Counted from the stretch's first letter, positions 39,401-48,573 are shown. The stretch: DNA of 64,000 nt from Microvirga arsenatis (GCF_009910705.1 NZ_JAAAXJ010000017.1:1-64000), one strand, 5' to 3'. The notes: generated by a model from the sequence alone, not told the origin. Numbers and translations: made by a program.

Positions 39401-39689
39401 CGTCAACGACTGAGTCCGAACCTGTCGATCTTCTTATTCGCGTTCCTACCGCTGTTCGTGGAGGCGCCCGATATCAACCATATAGGGTGGATGCTGGAAC
39501 CTAGCCTGGCTCGCCGGCATGTGACGTCCGCCCTCAGGTGCTGGCCCTGGGTGCGCCGTGTCATTGAGGCTGCCGGTGGGGCGCTTGGCGCAAGGCTCGT
39601 TCGGACGAGCGCTAGGGGGCGCTGCCCCTTTATGAGGATTGACCCTCAGCCAATACGTGACGTCCCTTGCACTTGTGGCGAGCCACTCA

Positions 39690-39840
39690 ACCGTGGCCGC
39701 TGTGAGCACACTTGCAACTGCTGTTCTGAACTCGCTGACCGTGAAGGGTTTGCGCAGAACGGAGCCTGATCCGCCTGGCATGCTCTCGGCATACCCATTG
39801 ATCAACCTATGCCAATTGAAGTCCGGCCCCTTGCCTCGAA
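39690..39840 (-). pseudogene. Response-regulator receiver-domain relic
   Basis: The readable piece is LINGYAESMPGGSGSVLRKP followed by FTVSEFRTAVASVL. It matches the end of CheY-like receivers (F-I-T-G-Y-A-E, then KPF with the conserved Lys-Pro, then helix 5). The upstream phospho-acceptor part is not readable and the downstream frame is unrelated. It is a fragment of an old two-component gene. Confidence 0.42.
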
Positions 39841-40077
39841 CTTCAGGTGGTGAAAAGGACTCGGTGGGAGCCGCGCATAAAAGATACCGATACTTGAAAT
39901 GCCAGCTCTGCCCATCAAAGCTTCATCCTGATCAGAAGAAGGTATTGGCAACCTGCGACCAACCTCAGCCGCCATGGCCCCGCCTCCTCGGGGTAACGGA
40001 ACTTGGCAAGCAGAAGGGGCGACTTGTTATCGTGCAAGTCTCACAAACTTGGGTGACGATCCCCTCGGGAAAATCCG

Positions 40078-40677
40078 TCATCGTACGGCTTGAGCAGGTC
40101 GAGCGACGGCTTCCGTAACCCCCATACGCTTTGGAATAAGACGGGAGAGTTCGTCCGCCGCACCTGCAAGCCGGGCGAGAATGCAGGCATCGGTTAGAAT
40201 TTGCCTGACCCCGTCACCACTTGCGGTGAAATCGGCCTCCGATGCATAAACTGCTGTAGGTACGGTCAGGGCAGCAAAGAAACCGAACAATGGTCGAAGC
40301 GCGTGCTCAACCATGAGCGCATGGCGCAGTCCTCCTCCCGTGGCGGTGAGGGCCACCGGCTTGCCCGCCAGTCGCCCTGGATCGACGAAGTCGATCAGGT
40401 GCTTGAACAGGCCGGTATAGGCCCCCTTGTAGACGGGCGTGCCCACAATCAGCGCATCTGCACTCTCGATCCCGTCGATGATGCGCGCAGCCGGCAGCGG
40501 CAGATCGCTTCGCGTCAGTGCTGAGCCGAAGCCCGGACCAGCATCAAGGACATCGTAGACCTTCAGGTCGACGGGCACCCGGCGTCCGACTTCAGCACCG
40601 AGTGCCTCCGCGAGGACGCGACTGCGTGAGGGCCGGCGAAGGTTGCCGCAAAAAATGACGACGCTCGGTCGGCTCAT
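40078..40677 (-). CDS. NADPH-dependent FMN reductase (MsuE/SsuE-like)
   Basis: The second of two adjacent ATGs (40677) is better spaced from GGGAG. The flavodoxin-like protein has the N-terminal phosphate loop SVVIFCGNLRRPSRSRVLAE, VYDVLDAGPGFG, and the flavin motif DALIVGTPVYKGAYTGLFKH with LAGKPVALTATGGG. It resembles MsuE, which supplies reduced FMN to two-component luciferase-like monooxygenases. The luciferase-like protein at 42023-43069 in the same operon is the likely partner. A pseudogene copy lies at 49120-49600. The length of 199 residues is normal. Confidence 0.87.
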   Translation of the reverse strand: MSRPSVVIFCGNLRRPSRSRVLAEALGAEVGRRVPVDLKVYDVLDAGPGFGSALTRSDLPLPAARIIDGIESADALIVGTPVYKGAYTGLFKHLIDFVDPGRLAGKPVALTATGGGLRHALMVEHALRPLFGFFAALTVPTAVYASEADFTASGDGVRQILTDACILARLAGAADELSRLIPKRMGVTEAVARPAQAVR

Positions 40678-40690
40678 CATTGTCTCCCTG

Positions 40691-41308
40691 TCAGGCCGGC
40701 TGGGCTTTAGTGGAAGGCGTCGACTCGCCCAGAGAGAGCATCAACCTGTTTGCCCAGTTGAAGAACGCTGCGCCATTGATCACGTCCACGATCTCCAAAT
40801 CATCGAGCCCGGCCACCCGCAATGCCTCGATCTGCTCGTCACCGAACGTGATCGGCGTGTCGGCAAGCGCGACCGATGCGTTGATGATCGCGTTCCAGCG
40901 GGGGTCGATATACGCCTCCGCACCCTCATCCAGAAGCCGCTGAATGTCGACGCCCCGCTTTGAGTACTGCGTCGCGAACCGGGAATGGACAGAGGCGCAG
41001 AAGATGCAGCCGTTGTGGCGCGAGGTCGCCGTCGCAGCGAGTTCCCGCTCGGCTCGGGGAAGGCCGTTGCTCGTGTTGTAGAAGATATCCTTGTCGGTTT
41101 TCGTCCTGGCCTGCAGGATATCCGGATCGCGAACGAGCAGAAGGAAGTACGGGGACTTGGCGCGGGACGCGTCGACGAGACCGGCCCAGTGCCTGTCGGT
41201 AAGCTGGTCGGCCGGGAACGGCTCAAGCCAAGGCACCCAGCCCAACTCGTCCTGCGTGAACGCGGCGGGCTCCCGATTTTTGGGGTACGACAGCGTTGTC
41301 TCGCTCAT
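40691..41308 (-). CDS. AhpD-fold alkylhydroperoxidase domain protein (Avi_7169 family)
   Basis: The ATG at 41308 follows GAGGGGATC. The 205-residue protein has the CMD/AhpD fold with the reactive motif CIFCASVHSRFATQYSKR (E-x-x-CxxC-x-x-x-H pattern around residue 100), where the two cysteines can act as a peroxidatic pair. The start SETTLSYPKNREPAAFTQDE and DELGWVPWLEPF fit the alkylhydroperoxidase family named after Avi_7169, which always sits with the CMD protein and luciferase-like monooxygenase seen here. It may remove peroxides made by flavin oxygenation. The spacing of 15 bp to the next gene indicates one operon. Confidence 0.85.
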   Translation of the reverse strand: MSETTLSYPKNREPAAFTQDELGWVPWLEPFPADQLTDRHWAGLVDASRAKSPYFLLLVRDPDILQARTKTDKDIFYNTSNGLPRAERELAATATSRHNGCIFCASVHSRFATQYSKRGVDIQRLLDEGAEAYIDPRWNAIINASVALADTPITFGDEQIEALRVAGLDDLEIVDVINGAAFFNWANRLMLSLGESTPSTKAQPA

Positions 41309-41322
41309 GGAATGATCCCCTC

Positions 41323-41988
41323 TCAAACAGTGCCGGACGCCAGAACGCCAGTGAAGATCTGCACGAATTCCGCATCGTTGGTCTCGACTGCGGACGCGCC
41401 CGCAAGGGCCCGCAGTCCCACGACGACGCGGATCTGGAAGGACAGGAAGGCGACGAGTTGCGACAGAGTCACAATATCCGTGGTCGACCAGCCGGCGTCG
41501 AGGAGCTTCTGCAGGGCGGCTGGACTCGCGTCGCGCGGATGGAAAACGAGCAGATGCGCGTGCTCTAGCGCCGCGACAAGCCGGAATCCCAGGTTCTCTC
41601 TGTTGCTTGCAGAGACCTGGTAGACGGGCCCCTCCTTGTCCTCGACGGTGAGCGGGCCCTGCGGATACCGCCCATAGGGCCCCTCGGCCGAGCCTCGGAC
41701 GATCTCCGCCTCGATCATGCCTGTCAGTCTGGGATGTCCAAGCTTCTGCAGGGAAGCTGCATAGAACCCAACCACATGCGGCTGGCGGTGGAGCCCTGCC
41801 ACGAAGGTGGCGATGGCGAAACGCTCGAGCGTCGTGACGTTGCCGGGGACCTCCGGCTCGAACAGCGCGAGATAGCTCTTCTGCGCGTTCTCACGCGCCT
41901 GCGGCCGCTGATCGCGTAAGCGGTCGAGGCTGGATCCCGGCCGGATGCCCGCCAGATGATCGATCACGTCCGATATGATGGTGCTCAT
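41323..41988 (-). CDS. CMD-domain protein (Avi_7170 family)
   Basis: The ATG at 41988 (MSTIISDVIDHLAGIRPGSS) is used, with GAGAAG upstream. The 221-residue protein has the carboxymuconolactone-decarboxylase helical fold, including LERFAIATFVAGLHRQPHVV and WSTTDIVTLSQLVAFLSFQI, but lacks the CxxC of AhpD. It is the companion of the Avi_7169-type protein and matches the Avi_7170 family by sequence and neighbourhood. Without the cysteines it is unlikely to be a peroxidase itself; it may be a paired subunit with the next protein. Its biochemical role is not known. Confidence 0.83.
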   Translation of the reverse strand: MSTIISDVIDHLAGIRPGSSLDRLRDQRPQARENAQKSYLALFEPEVPGNVTTLERFAIATFVAGLHRQPHVVGFYAASLQKLGHPRLTGMIEAEIVRGSAEGPYGRYPQGPLTVEDKEGPVYQVSASNRENLGFRLVAALEHAHLLVFHPRDASPAALQKLLDAGWSTTDIVTLSQLVAFLSFQIRVVVGLRALAGASAVETNDAEFVQIFTGVLASGTV

Positions 41989-42022
41989 GGGCTTCTCACA
42001 TTTCGTTGGTAGCGTGGCGGGT

Positions 42023-43069
42023 TCAGCGCACGAGGGCGACGCGCTTTTCGGGTTTCGCCACTGGGTTCTGCCAGCCGAGGGCTGGGGCAACCGCGCTGGC
42101 GATCAGCTCGATCGAACGCAGGATGTAGTCGTGCGGCGGGTCGACCGAGTGGACCTGGAACACGAGGTCCGTCACCCGCGGCAGAGTGGTGTCACGGCTT
42201 AGGCTTTCGAGCACGTCCTCGGGCGTGCCGACATGCGTGTCGAGCGCAGCTATGATGTCCGTCAGGCTGCCGCCTGGAATCACGTGCCCCTTGGCGGCGA
42301 AATCGGCCACGGCGCGACGCAGCCCTTTCTCCGCGAGGCGCAGCGCCTCCTCCCGGCTGTCGGCGACGAACAGCGAGCGCGAGGCGACGATGCGCGGCTC
42401 CCGGCCGGCTGGCAGTGCTTCAAGGTAGGCATCGATGATGGGATGCTGAATGTCGGCCAGAGAGGCGCGCGGCACGTTCTTGGGCCGGGGCTGCGTGCGC
42501 GAGAGCATGAGGCCGTCGCCGGCCTTGCCGGCCCGAATGCCGCCGCCGACCGAGAAAGTCGCCTGCCAGACGCGGTTGTTGAGATCGGGAAGGGCCGGAT
42601 AGAGGGAGTCGCCACCCTCGAAGCATCCGCCGCTCCAGGCATTGCGCACGATAGCGAGATTGCGGTCGTAGATCTCCGAACGATTGGCGCTGTCCAGGCC
42701 GAAAGCCGTAAAAGACGAAGGCGTGCCACCGGTCCCGACACCCACCTCAAGACGGCCGCCCGACAAAAGGTCCAGCACGACCGTGTCTTCCGCTACACGG
42801 ACGGGGTTCTCGAGCGGCAAGGTGATGATTCCCGTACCGAGCCGAATGGTCGAGGTTCGCGCCGCCACATGCGACAGGAACACGAGCGGCGACGGGAGCC
42901 CGCCTTCCGCCTCGTGGAAGTGGTGCTGAGCCACCCAGGCGGAGTCGAATCCGTTTCGCTCCGCATGAATGATCTGCTCGGCCGCGAGGCGATAGCGCTC
43001 GCCGGCACTGGCCTCGTCCAAGAGGCGGGTGAAGAACCCAAGCCTTTTGCCATGTGAGGAAAGTATCAT
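42023..43069 (-). CDS. FMN-dependent luciferase-like monooxygenase (KPN_01858 family)
   Basis: The 348-residue TIM-barrel protein is a bacterial-luciferase-like monooxygenase: KRLGFFTRLLDEASAGERYR, FDSAWVAQHHFHEAEGGLPS, RLGTGIITLPLENPVRVAED and LDLLSGGRLEVGVGTGGTPS. The His-His-Phe-His loop and GGRLEVGVG phosphate-binding region are those of reduced-FMN users. It matches the group named after KPN_01858, of unknown substrate. Reduced FMN probably comes from the reductase three genes downstream. GGAG lies 5 bases before the ATG. It is located between the ABC transporter and the AhpD-like genes. Confidence 0.88.
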   Translation of the reverse strand: MILSSHGKRLGFFTRLLDEASAGERYRLAAEQIIHAERNGFDSAWVAQHHFHEAEGGLPSPLVFLSHVAARTSTIRLGTGIITLPLENPVRVAEDTVVLDLLSGGRLEVGVGTGGTPSSFTAFGLDSANRSEIYDRNLAIVRNAWSGGCFEGGDSLYPALPDLNNRVWQATFSVGGGIRAGKAGDGLMLSRTQPRPKNVPRASLADIQHPIIDAYLEALPAGREPRIVASRSLFVADSREEALRLAEKGLRRAVADFAAKGHVIPGGSLTDIIAALDTHVGTPEDVLESLSRDTTLPRVTDLVFQVHSVDPPHDYILRSIELIASAVAPALGWQNPVAKPEKRVALVR

Positions 43070-43096
43070 CGCTCTGCTCCAATTGTTCTTTCGAAA

Positions 43097-44761
43097 TCAG
43101 TGGCTGTCAGTGTTGCGCTGTCCGGGGATCGCGTCGATGAGCTCGCGCGTGTATGCGCTGCCCGGACGCAGGAACACGTCCTCAACAGGGCCGCCGTCGA
43201 CCTGGCGGCCGTTGTGAAGAACCGAGACCGTATCCGAGACCTGGCGGACCACGGCGAGATCATGAGAGATGAAGAGGTAGGTCAGCCCAAGGCCTTGCTG
43301 GAGTTCGTCGAGCAGGGCCAGGATTTGCGCCTGCACGGTGACGTCGAGGGCCGAAACAGCCTCGTCCAGTACCAGCACCTGCGGATCGAGCACGAGCGCG
43401 CGGGCGATGGCGACGCGCTGCCGCTGCCCTCCGGAGAGAGCGTGCGGCAGACGAGCGAGAACCGATGGCGGAAGACCGACCCGATCAAGAATGGCCCGAA
43501 CCTTCCTCGCCCGGTCCTCCCTTGGCAAGGGATCGAAGTTCAGGAGCGGTTCCTCGACGATCTGGAAGATCGTCTGCCGCGGATCAAGTGAGGCGAAGGG
43601 GTTCTGGTAGACGAGCTGGATCGTCTTGCGAAAGCGGCGCAGGTTCTCGCCGCGCAGTGACGTCACATCGATGCCGTCGACGAGGATGCGCCCCGCCGTA
43701 GGCTTCTGGAATCCCACGATGCTGCGCGCAGTCGTCGTCTTGCCGGAACCGGATTCGCCTACGATGGCGTGGGTGGTCCCCCTCTGCACGGTAAAGGACA
43801 CGCCATCCACCGCGCGGAGAACACTCCGTCGGCCGCCGACAGTGAAATCCTGCACCAGATTCTCCACGACAATGGCATCGTCGCCCCCCCTGACGCGCTG
43901 GGATCTGACCCGGGAAGCGGTGCGGACATGGCTCAGCGAGGGCGCATCGGCCAGAAGCTGTCGCGTGTACTCGCTGCGTGGCGATGCGAGCACTTCCGCA
44001 GTCGGACCCTGCTCCTGAATACGCCCGCCTTTGAGCACGACAATGTGGTTCGCCCGGTCGGCCGCAACGCCCAGGTCGTGCGTCACCAGGAGCACGGCCG
44101 TGCCGTATTCGCTGCGCAACTCATCGATCAGATCGAGAATTCGCTTCTGCACCGTCACGTCGAGGGCGCTGGTAGGCTCGTCGGCAATGATGAGCGCCGG
44201 ACGCAGCGCGATCGCAATGGCGATCAGGACGCGCTGGCGCATGCCGCCCGACAGCTCGTGCGGATATTGCCTCGCGCGCAGCTCCGGTTCGGAGAGGCCG
44301 ACGCGCGACAGAAGCTGGATCACGCGTGCGTCAATCTCCCTCCGGCTGCCGTGCCGGTGGATCTGAAGCACCTCGGCGACCTGGGCGCCTATGGTCTTGA
44401 TCGGGTTGAGCGAACTCGTAGGATCCTGCGGGATCAGGCTGATCTTGCTGCCCCGGATAGTATCGAGCTGCTTCTGCGACCAACCCGCGATGTCGGCGCC
44501 GTTAAGCCGAACCACACCGGATTCCAGTTTTCCGTTCTCGGCCAGGAGGCCAATCACGGCCTGTGCTGTGGTGGTCTTTCCGGAACCCGATTCGCCCACG
44601 AGCGCTACGACTTCGCCCGGACGCACCTGGAGCGAAACGTCGTGGACGACCCGCTGGAACCCGTCGCTGCCACGATAGCTAACCGCAAGGTTGCTGATCT
44701 CGAGAACCGGCGGCTTCGAGACATCCGCCGGTTCAGACCTGATGTTGACGGCAATCGTCAT
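43097..44761 (-). CDS. Fused double ATPase of a Dpp/Opp-type ABC importer
   Basis: The ATG at 44761 overlaps the permease stop as ATGA. The 554-residue protein contains two complete ABC domains. The first has [30 protein letters not shown] and LIIADEPTSALDVT. The second has GESGSGKTTTARSIVG, LSGGQRQRVAIARA and VLVLDEAVSALDVT. A fused DppD-DppF replaces the more usual two separate genes. It energises import through the permeases upstream. Each half keeps its Walker and signature motifs; the second Walker B reads DEA rather than DEP. The start of the luciferase-like gene lies 27 bp downstream. Confidence 0.93.
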   Translation of the reverse strand: MTIAVNIRSEPADVSKPPVLEISNLAVSYRGSDGFQRVVHDVSLQVRPGEVVALVGESGSGKTTTAQAVIGLLAENGKLESGVVRLNGADIAGWSQKQLDTIRGSKISLIPQDPTSSLNPIKTIGAQVAEVLQIHRHGSRREIDARVIQLLSRVGLSEPELRARQYPHELSGGMRQRVLIAIAIALRPALIIADEPTSALDVTVQKRILDLIDELRSEYGTAVLLVTHDLGVAADRANHIVVLKGGRIQEQGPTAEVLASPRSEYTRQLLADAPSLSHVRTASRVRSQRVRGGDDAIVVENLVQDFTVGGRRSVLRAVDGVSFTVQRGTTHAIVGESGSGKTTTARSIVGFQKPTAGRILVDGIDVTSLRGENLRRFRKTIQLVYQNPFASLDPRQTIFQIVEEPLLNFDPLPREDRARKVRAILDRVGLPPSVLARLPHALSGGQRQRVAIARALVLDPQVLVLDEAVSALDVTVQAQILALLDELQQGLGLTYLFISHDLAVVRQVSDTVSVLHNGRQVDGGPVEDVFLRPGSAYTRELIDAIPGQRNTDSH

Positions 44762-45666
44762 CCCCTGCCCTTTCCAAAGGACTGGCTGATACGGTTCGCT
44801 GACAAGACGACGAGAATCACCACGATGCCAGGCACGGTCGTCAGCCACCAAGCCCGAGCGAGATAGTTGCGCCCCTCGGCGATCAGCAGGCCCCATTCCG
44901 GCGTGGGCGGAGGTGCGCCATAGCCGAGGAAGCCCAAGGTGGAGATGGTCAGGATGGCCCAGCCGAGCTGCAGGGCTGCGAAGGCGATCACAGAGGTCAG
45001 GGAGTTCGGCAGGATATGGCGCAACAGAACACGGCTGAACGTCCCTCCACTGCCGAAAGCCGCCTCGACGTAATCGCTGGCTCGGACTCGAACCACCTCG
45101 GAGCGAGAAAGTCGTGCAAAACTGGCAATCGACGTGATGCCAACCGCGATTGCGGCATTCACGATGCCAAAACCCAGCAAGATGACGATGCTAAGCGACA
45201 GGAGGAGCTGCGGAATTGACAGAAGCACGTCGACAGCACGCATGATGGCTCCGTCGATCCTGCCACGGGCCGATCCCGCGACGATTCCCAGCGTCGTTCC
45301 TACCACGAGGCCGACACCGACGGCTACGAGGGCTCCCGAGAGCGAATTGCCCGCGCCGTAGATGATTCGGGCGAGGAGATCGCGCCCCAGCGCATCGGTG
45401 CCGAGCCAATGTTCGGCACTCGGTGCGCGAAGCTGCTGGCGAGCGACCCCAACCGTGGGGCTGTAGCTGGTGAACCATTGTGGAAAGAGCGCCCAGAGCA
45501 CGACGACAGCCATGACGAACCAAGCCAGCACCAGGCCAGGCTTTGCGCTTTTGATTCTCTTCAGCCACCGTGTCGCCGATACGGCGCGTCTCTCTCTCGG
45601 AAAGGAGTTTTCAATGATATCTGCGTCACGCAGCAGGCTGCGTCCGATCATGTTCAAGCCGGTCAT
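44758..45666 (-). CDS. ABC importer permease, DppC-type
   Basis: The ATG at 45666 overlaps the stop of the upstream permease by 4 bp; the longer open frame upstream is antisense noise. The 302-residue protein has the DppC N-terminal helix (LVLAWFVMAVVVLWALFPQ), HWLGTDALGRDLLARIIYGA with the (L/F)GTD-x-x-GRD signature, and the EAA loop YVEAAFGSGGTFSRVLLRHI followed by LPN. About six membrane helices are visible. It pairs with the permease at 45663-46607. Confidence 0.92.
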   Translation of the reverse strand: MTGLNMIGRSLLRDADIIENSFPRERRAVSATRWLKRIKSAKPGLVLAWFVMAVVVLWALFPQWFTSYSPTVGVARQQLRAPSAEHWLGTDALGRDLLARIIYGAGNSLSGALVAVGVGLVVGTTLGIVAGSARGRIDGAIMRAVDVLLSIPQLLLSLSIVILLGFGIVNAAIAVGITSIASFARLSRSEVVRVRASDYVEAAFGSGGTFSRVLLRHILPNSLTSVIAFAALQLGWAILTISTLGFLGYGAPPPTPEWGLLIAEGRNYLARAWWLTTVPGIVVILVVLSANRISQSFGKGRG

Positions 45667-46607
45667 GCGACAGCTCCTTGTCTCACCCTGAGCCGGGGAT
45701 CGAAGACGGGGTAGAGCAGATCTACCGTGAGGTTGATGAGCACGAAGGCGGCTGCCGAAAACACCACAATCGCTTGCAGCACCGCGATGTCCTGATCGTT
45801 GACGGAGCGCTGCGTCAGCCCGCCAAGGCCATTGAGACCGAACACCGCTTCCGTGACGACCGCGCCGGCGAGAAGCTCGCCGAACAGGATACCCCCGATG
45901 GTGAGCGTCGGCAGAAAGGCGTTCTTCGCCACATGCTTCCACAGGACCCAGCGATGGGACGCACCCTTGGCGCGGGCGACCGCGACGAAGGGCTCCGTCA
46001 GCACGTGGTCGATGTTGCGCATCAGGATCTGCGCAAGCGGCGCCGAGATCGGAACCGCGAGTGTCAGAACGGGAAGGATCAGGGCCTCCCAGGGACCCGG
46101 GTTGATCACAGGAATGAGCTTGAGCTGAAACGAGAAGACCTGGATCAGCAGAATCCCCAGCCAGAACACGGGCGTAGAAATAAAGAACGACGGAATAGAC
46201 TGAATGAAGTAACGCAGCCACCCAAGCGGAGACAATGCCGAGAGGGCTGCGAGCGTGACCGCAAGGACGACCGACAGCAGAAGGCCCAGCGTGGCGAGCC
46301 ACAGGGTTGGCGGCAGGTTGGCGAGAATCAGCTCGCCGACGGGAACGCCCGCATGAATGGAATAACCGAAATGGCCCGTGAGGAAGTTCGCCACGGTATG
46401 GAAGTACTGCACCGGCAACGGGCTGTCCGCCGCATAGGATGCGCGGATTTCCGCGATCTGCTCTGGGCCCAAGCCGAGCTCAGGGTTGAGGAACTTGATG
46501 AGAATGGCGTCGCCCGGCAAGGCCTGCAGCAGGACGAATGAGATCGTGAACGCAGCCCAAAGCACGAGAGCCGCCTGCCCGATCCTTCCAATCACGTATC
46601 GCGACAT
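45663..46607 (-). CDS. ABC importer permease, DppB-type
   Basis: The ATG at 46607 (MSRYVIGRIGQAALVLWAAF) is the family start. The 314-residue protein has DppB features: TISFVLLQALPGDAILIKFL, SPLPVQYFHTVANFLTGHFG, and the EAA loop with VARAKGASHRWVLWKHVAKN and LPTLT. The C-terminus VLINLTVDLLYPVFDPRLRV is also diagnostic. It forms the channel with the DppC-type protein. The 67-bp gap to the substrate-binding gene has no strong hairpin. Confidence 0.92.
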   Translation of the reverse strand: MSRYVIGRIGQAALVLWAAFTISFVLLQALPGDAILIKFLNPELGLGPEQIAEIRASYAADSPLPVQYFHTVANFLTGHFGYSIHAGVPVGELILANLPPTLWLATLGLLLSVVLAVTLAALSALSPLGWLRYFIQSIPSFFISTPVFWLGILLIQVFSFQLKLIPVINPGPWEALILPVLTLAVPISAPLAQILMRNIDHVLTEPFVAVARAKGASHRWVLWKHVAKNAFLPTLTIGGILFGELLAGAVVTEAVFGLNGLGGLTQRSVNDQDIAVLQAIVVFSAAAFVLINLTVDLLYPVFDPRLRVRQGAVA

Positions 46608-46674
46608 GAGAGATCCTGTCCAAAATCGAGACGATGCACGAGGGCCGGGTGTAGTGCGTCGGCTTGAGACTTCC

Positions 46675-48345
46675 TCAGCGGCGCGGGGCCAGCCAAGTGC
46701 TGTAGAAGCTCGGTCGGCCGACCGCTTCGAACGACACATCCTTTACGTAAGGAGCGGCGGCAAAGGCCTGCGGCTCCTCGAAGACCGGAATGGCATAGGC
46801 CTGATCGATCACGTAGTTCTGGACCTCGCCCGCGATTGCCAGGCGCTTGACACGATCCGGCTCGGAGGCGAGCTGATCCAGGAGTGTGTTCAGCCGCTCG
46901 TCGGCAAAAGCCTGCACCTTGTCGCTGTTGCCGCCCTTCTGCAGCAGAACGTTGCGATTGGTCGGATAGTACTGGCTCTTGATCACGTCGGGATCCGCGC
47001 GGCCGACCATAGCAGGTGAGACGGGCGCCTTGGCAGGATCGAGATTGTTCACCGCTGCGCTGCCCGAGTCCGCCGTCAGCACGTTCAGCTTTACCCCAAT
47101 CTTCTCCCATTGCTGGGCGATCAGCTGCAGCGTCTCCTTGTTCTGGGGCTGCGGCAGGGACTCGTAGGCTGACAGTTCAAGCATCCGGCCATCCTTCTGG
47201 CGCCAGCCGTTCATGCCGGGCTTCCAGCCTGCCTCGTCGAGCAACCGCTTGGCCTTCTCGATATCGTAGGCAAGCTTCGAGGAGAGATCGACATATCCGA
47301 GTGCTGTCTTGGCGATGATCGAGGTCGCCTTCGGGTAATTGGTCGAGAATAGGGTCGAGACGATCTCGTCCGTGTTCGTGGCGTGGAGCAGCGCGCGACG
47401 AACCCGAACATCGGCAACGAGCGGATTGTCTGGGCGGAAAACAACGCTGTTGTTTACGCCACGGGTCGAAGGCGCATAGATCAGGTATCCCTCGTCCTCG
47501 ACCTGCTTCTCATCATAGGCCTGAATCTGGCGGATGATATCGGCCTGCCCGGCCAACAGAGCGCCGATGCGCACGCTGTCTTCCGGCGTGACGATATACC
47601 TGATCTCGTCGAGATACGCGCGGCCCTGATGCTTGAGTTTGGCTGGTCCCCAGTTATAGTCGGGACGCGCTTTGAGCGTGAGCTCGCGCCCGAGGGTCTC
47701 CCGAGCAACTACGAAGGGACCCGAGCCGATGATCTTCGTGGCATCGCCCAAGGCCTCGTAGGGCAGTGCAAGAGTCTTCAGGGACACGAGGCCGGATCCA
47801 ATCACGGACGTGCCTTGCAGGAAGCCAGGCGACGGCTTCTTGAAGTAGAACTTTACCGTGTGCGGATCGATGACCTCGCTGCGGTCGTAGTTGTTGATGA
47901 CCTCCGAGATCGGCAGCTTCAACTCTCTATTGCCGCGTCCGAACGTGTCGTAGTTCTTGGCCACAGCAGCCGCATCGAGCGGTGTGCCGTCGGAGAACGT
48001 CACGCCTTTTCGGATTTTGAAGGTGTATTCCGTCGCGTCTGCATTCACCGTCCAGGACTCGGCGATCCAGGGCTCGATCTCGAGCGTCTTGGGATTCTGA
48101 TAGGTCAGCTTGTCGGTGATCTGGTTGAGGATTCCGCCATTCGGGTAGAAACCTCCCGCAGGAGGATAAAGGTTCGTGTGAGCCTGCTGCTCAAGATAAA
48201 TCAGCGTGCCCCCCTGTACAGGCTTGCTCCTGTCGTCCGCACCTGCGGCTTGTGCCGCTCCCCATCCACTTGTCCCGGCCAGGAGCGTGGCTCCGAGCAA
48301 GAAGGCAAGACCGGCTCTCTTCCTGAAGCGTCGAATGATGAACAC
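46675..48345 (-). CDS. ABC substrate-binding protein, SBP family 5 (KPN_01854-like)
   Basis: A GTG at 48345 with AGGGGA five bases upstream is preferred; the open frame reaches another GTG at 48360. After a signal peptide (FRKRAGLAFLLGATLLAGTS, ending GAAQAAGA) comes a family-5 solute-binding protein of about 555 residues. GGTLIYLEQQAHTNLYPPAG, WTVNADATEYTFKIRKGVTF, SDGTPLDAAAVAKNYD and VRRALLHATNTDEIVSTLF are typical. It matches the group named after KPN_01854 that travels with the luciferase-like monooxygenase here. It captures an unknown ligand, peptide-like or organosulfur-like, in the periplasm. The promoter region has two candidate Lrp sites. Confidence 0.9.
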   Translation of the reverse strand: MFIIRRFRKRAGLAFLLGATLLAGTSGWGAAQAAGADDRSKPVQGGTLIYLEQQAHTNLYPPAGGFYPNGGILNQITDKLTYQNPKTLEIEPWIAESWTVNADATEYTFKIRKGVTFSDGTPLDAAAVAKNYDTFGRGNRELKLPISEVINNYDRSEVIDPHTVKFYFKKPSPGFLQGTSVIGSGLVSLKTLALPYEALGDATKIIGSGPFVVARETLGRELTLKARPDYNWGPAKLKHQGRAYLDEIRYIVTPEDSVRIGALLAGQADIIRQIQAYDEKQVEDEGYLIYAPSTRGVNNSVVFRPDNPLVADVRVRRALLHATNTDEIVSTLFSTNYPKATSIIAKTALGYVDLSSKLAYDIEKAKRLLDEAGWKPGMNGWRQKDGRMLELSAYESLPQPQNKETLQLIAQQWEKIGVKLNVLTADSGSAAVNNLDPAKAPVSPAMVGRADPDVIKSQYYPTNRNVLLQKGGNSDKVQAFADERLNTLLDQLASEPDRVKRLAIAGEVQNYVIDQAYAIPVFEEPQAFAAAPYVKDVSFEAVGRPSFYSTWLAPRR

Positions 48346-48417
48346 GTTTTTCCCCTGCACGATTGTCGAATGACCTACGAATTATCGTGGCGAGAAGGCA
48401 CACAATGCAACGGGAAT

Positions 48418-48433
48418 GTTCTTTTTTTAGAAC
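48418..48433 (-). promoter_or_regulatory. Candidate Lrp/AsnC operator, proximal to the substrate-binding gene
   Basis: GTTCTTTTTTTAGAAC has arms GTTCT and AGAAC with 6 bp between. It lies 73 bp before the GTG of the substrate-binding gene and shares its arms and spacing with the site at 48558. Confidence 0.6.
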
Positions 48434-48557
48434 GAAAGAGAGAAGTAAAAGATTCTCTCAACCTGACCCACCAGAGAAAAATTTATCCTAACGTCGCGAT
48501 GTCCGATCTAGCGGCTCAGGAATATCGGTCGAAAAAGGGGCTTGAACACCGAAGAAT

Positions 48558-48573
48558 GTTCTTTATAAAGAAC
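48558..48573 (+). promoter_or_regulatory. Candidate Lrp/AsnC operator, proximal to the lrp-like gene
   Basis: GTTCTTTATAAAGAAC is a perfect 16-bp palindrome 75 bp before the regulator's ATG. It is 140 bp centre to centre from its partner at 48418, so both divergent promoters could be bridged by an Lrp octamer. Confidence 0.68.

Noticed and set aside
44031..44678. Plus-strand frames within the double ATPase gene
   Set aside because: Antisense shadows of strongly conserved ABC motifs on the minus strand.
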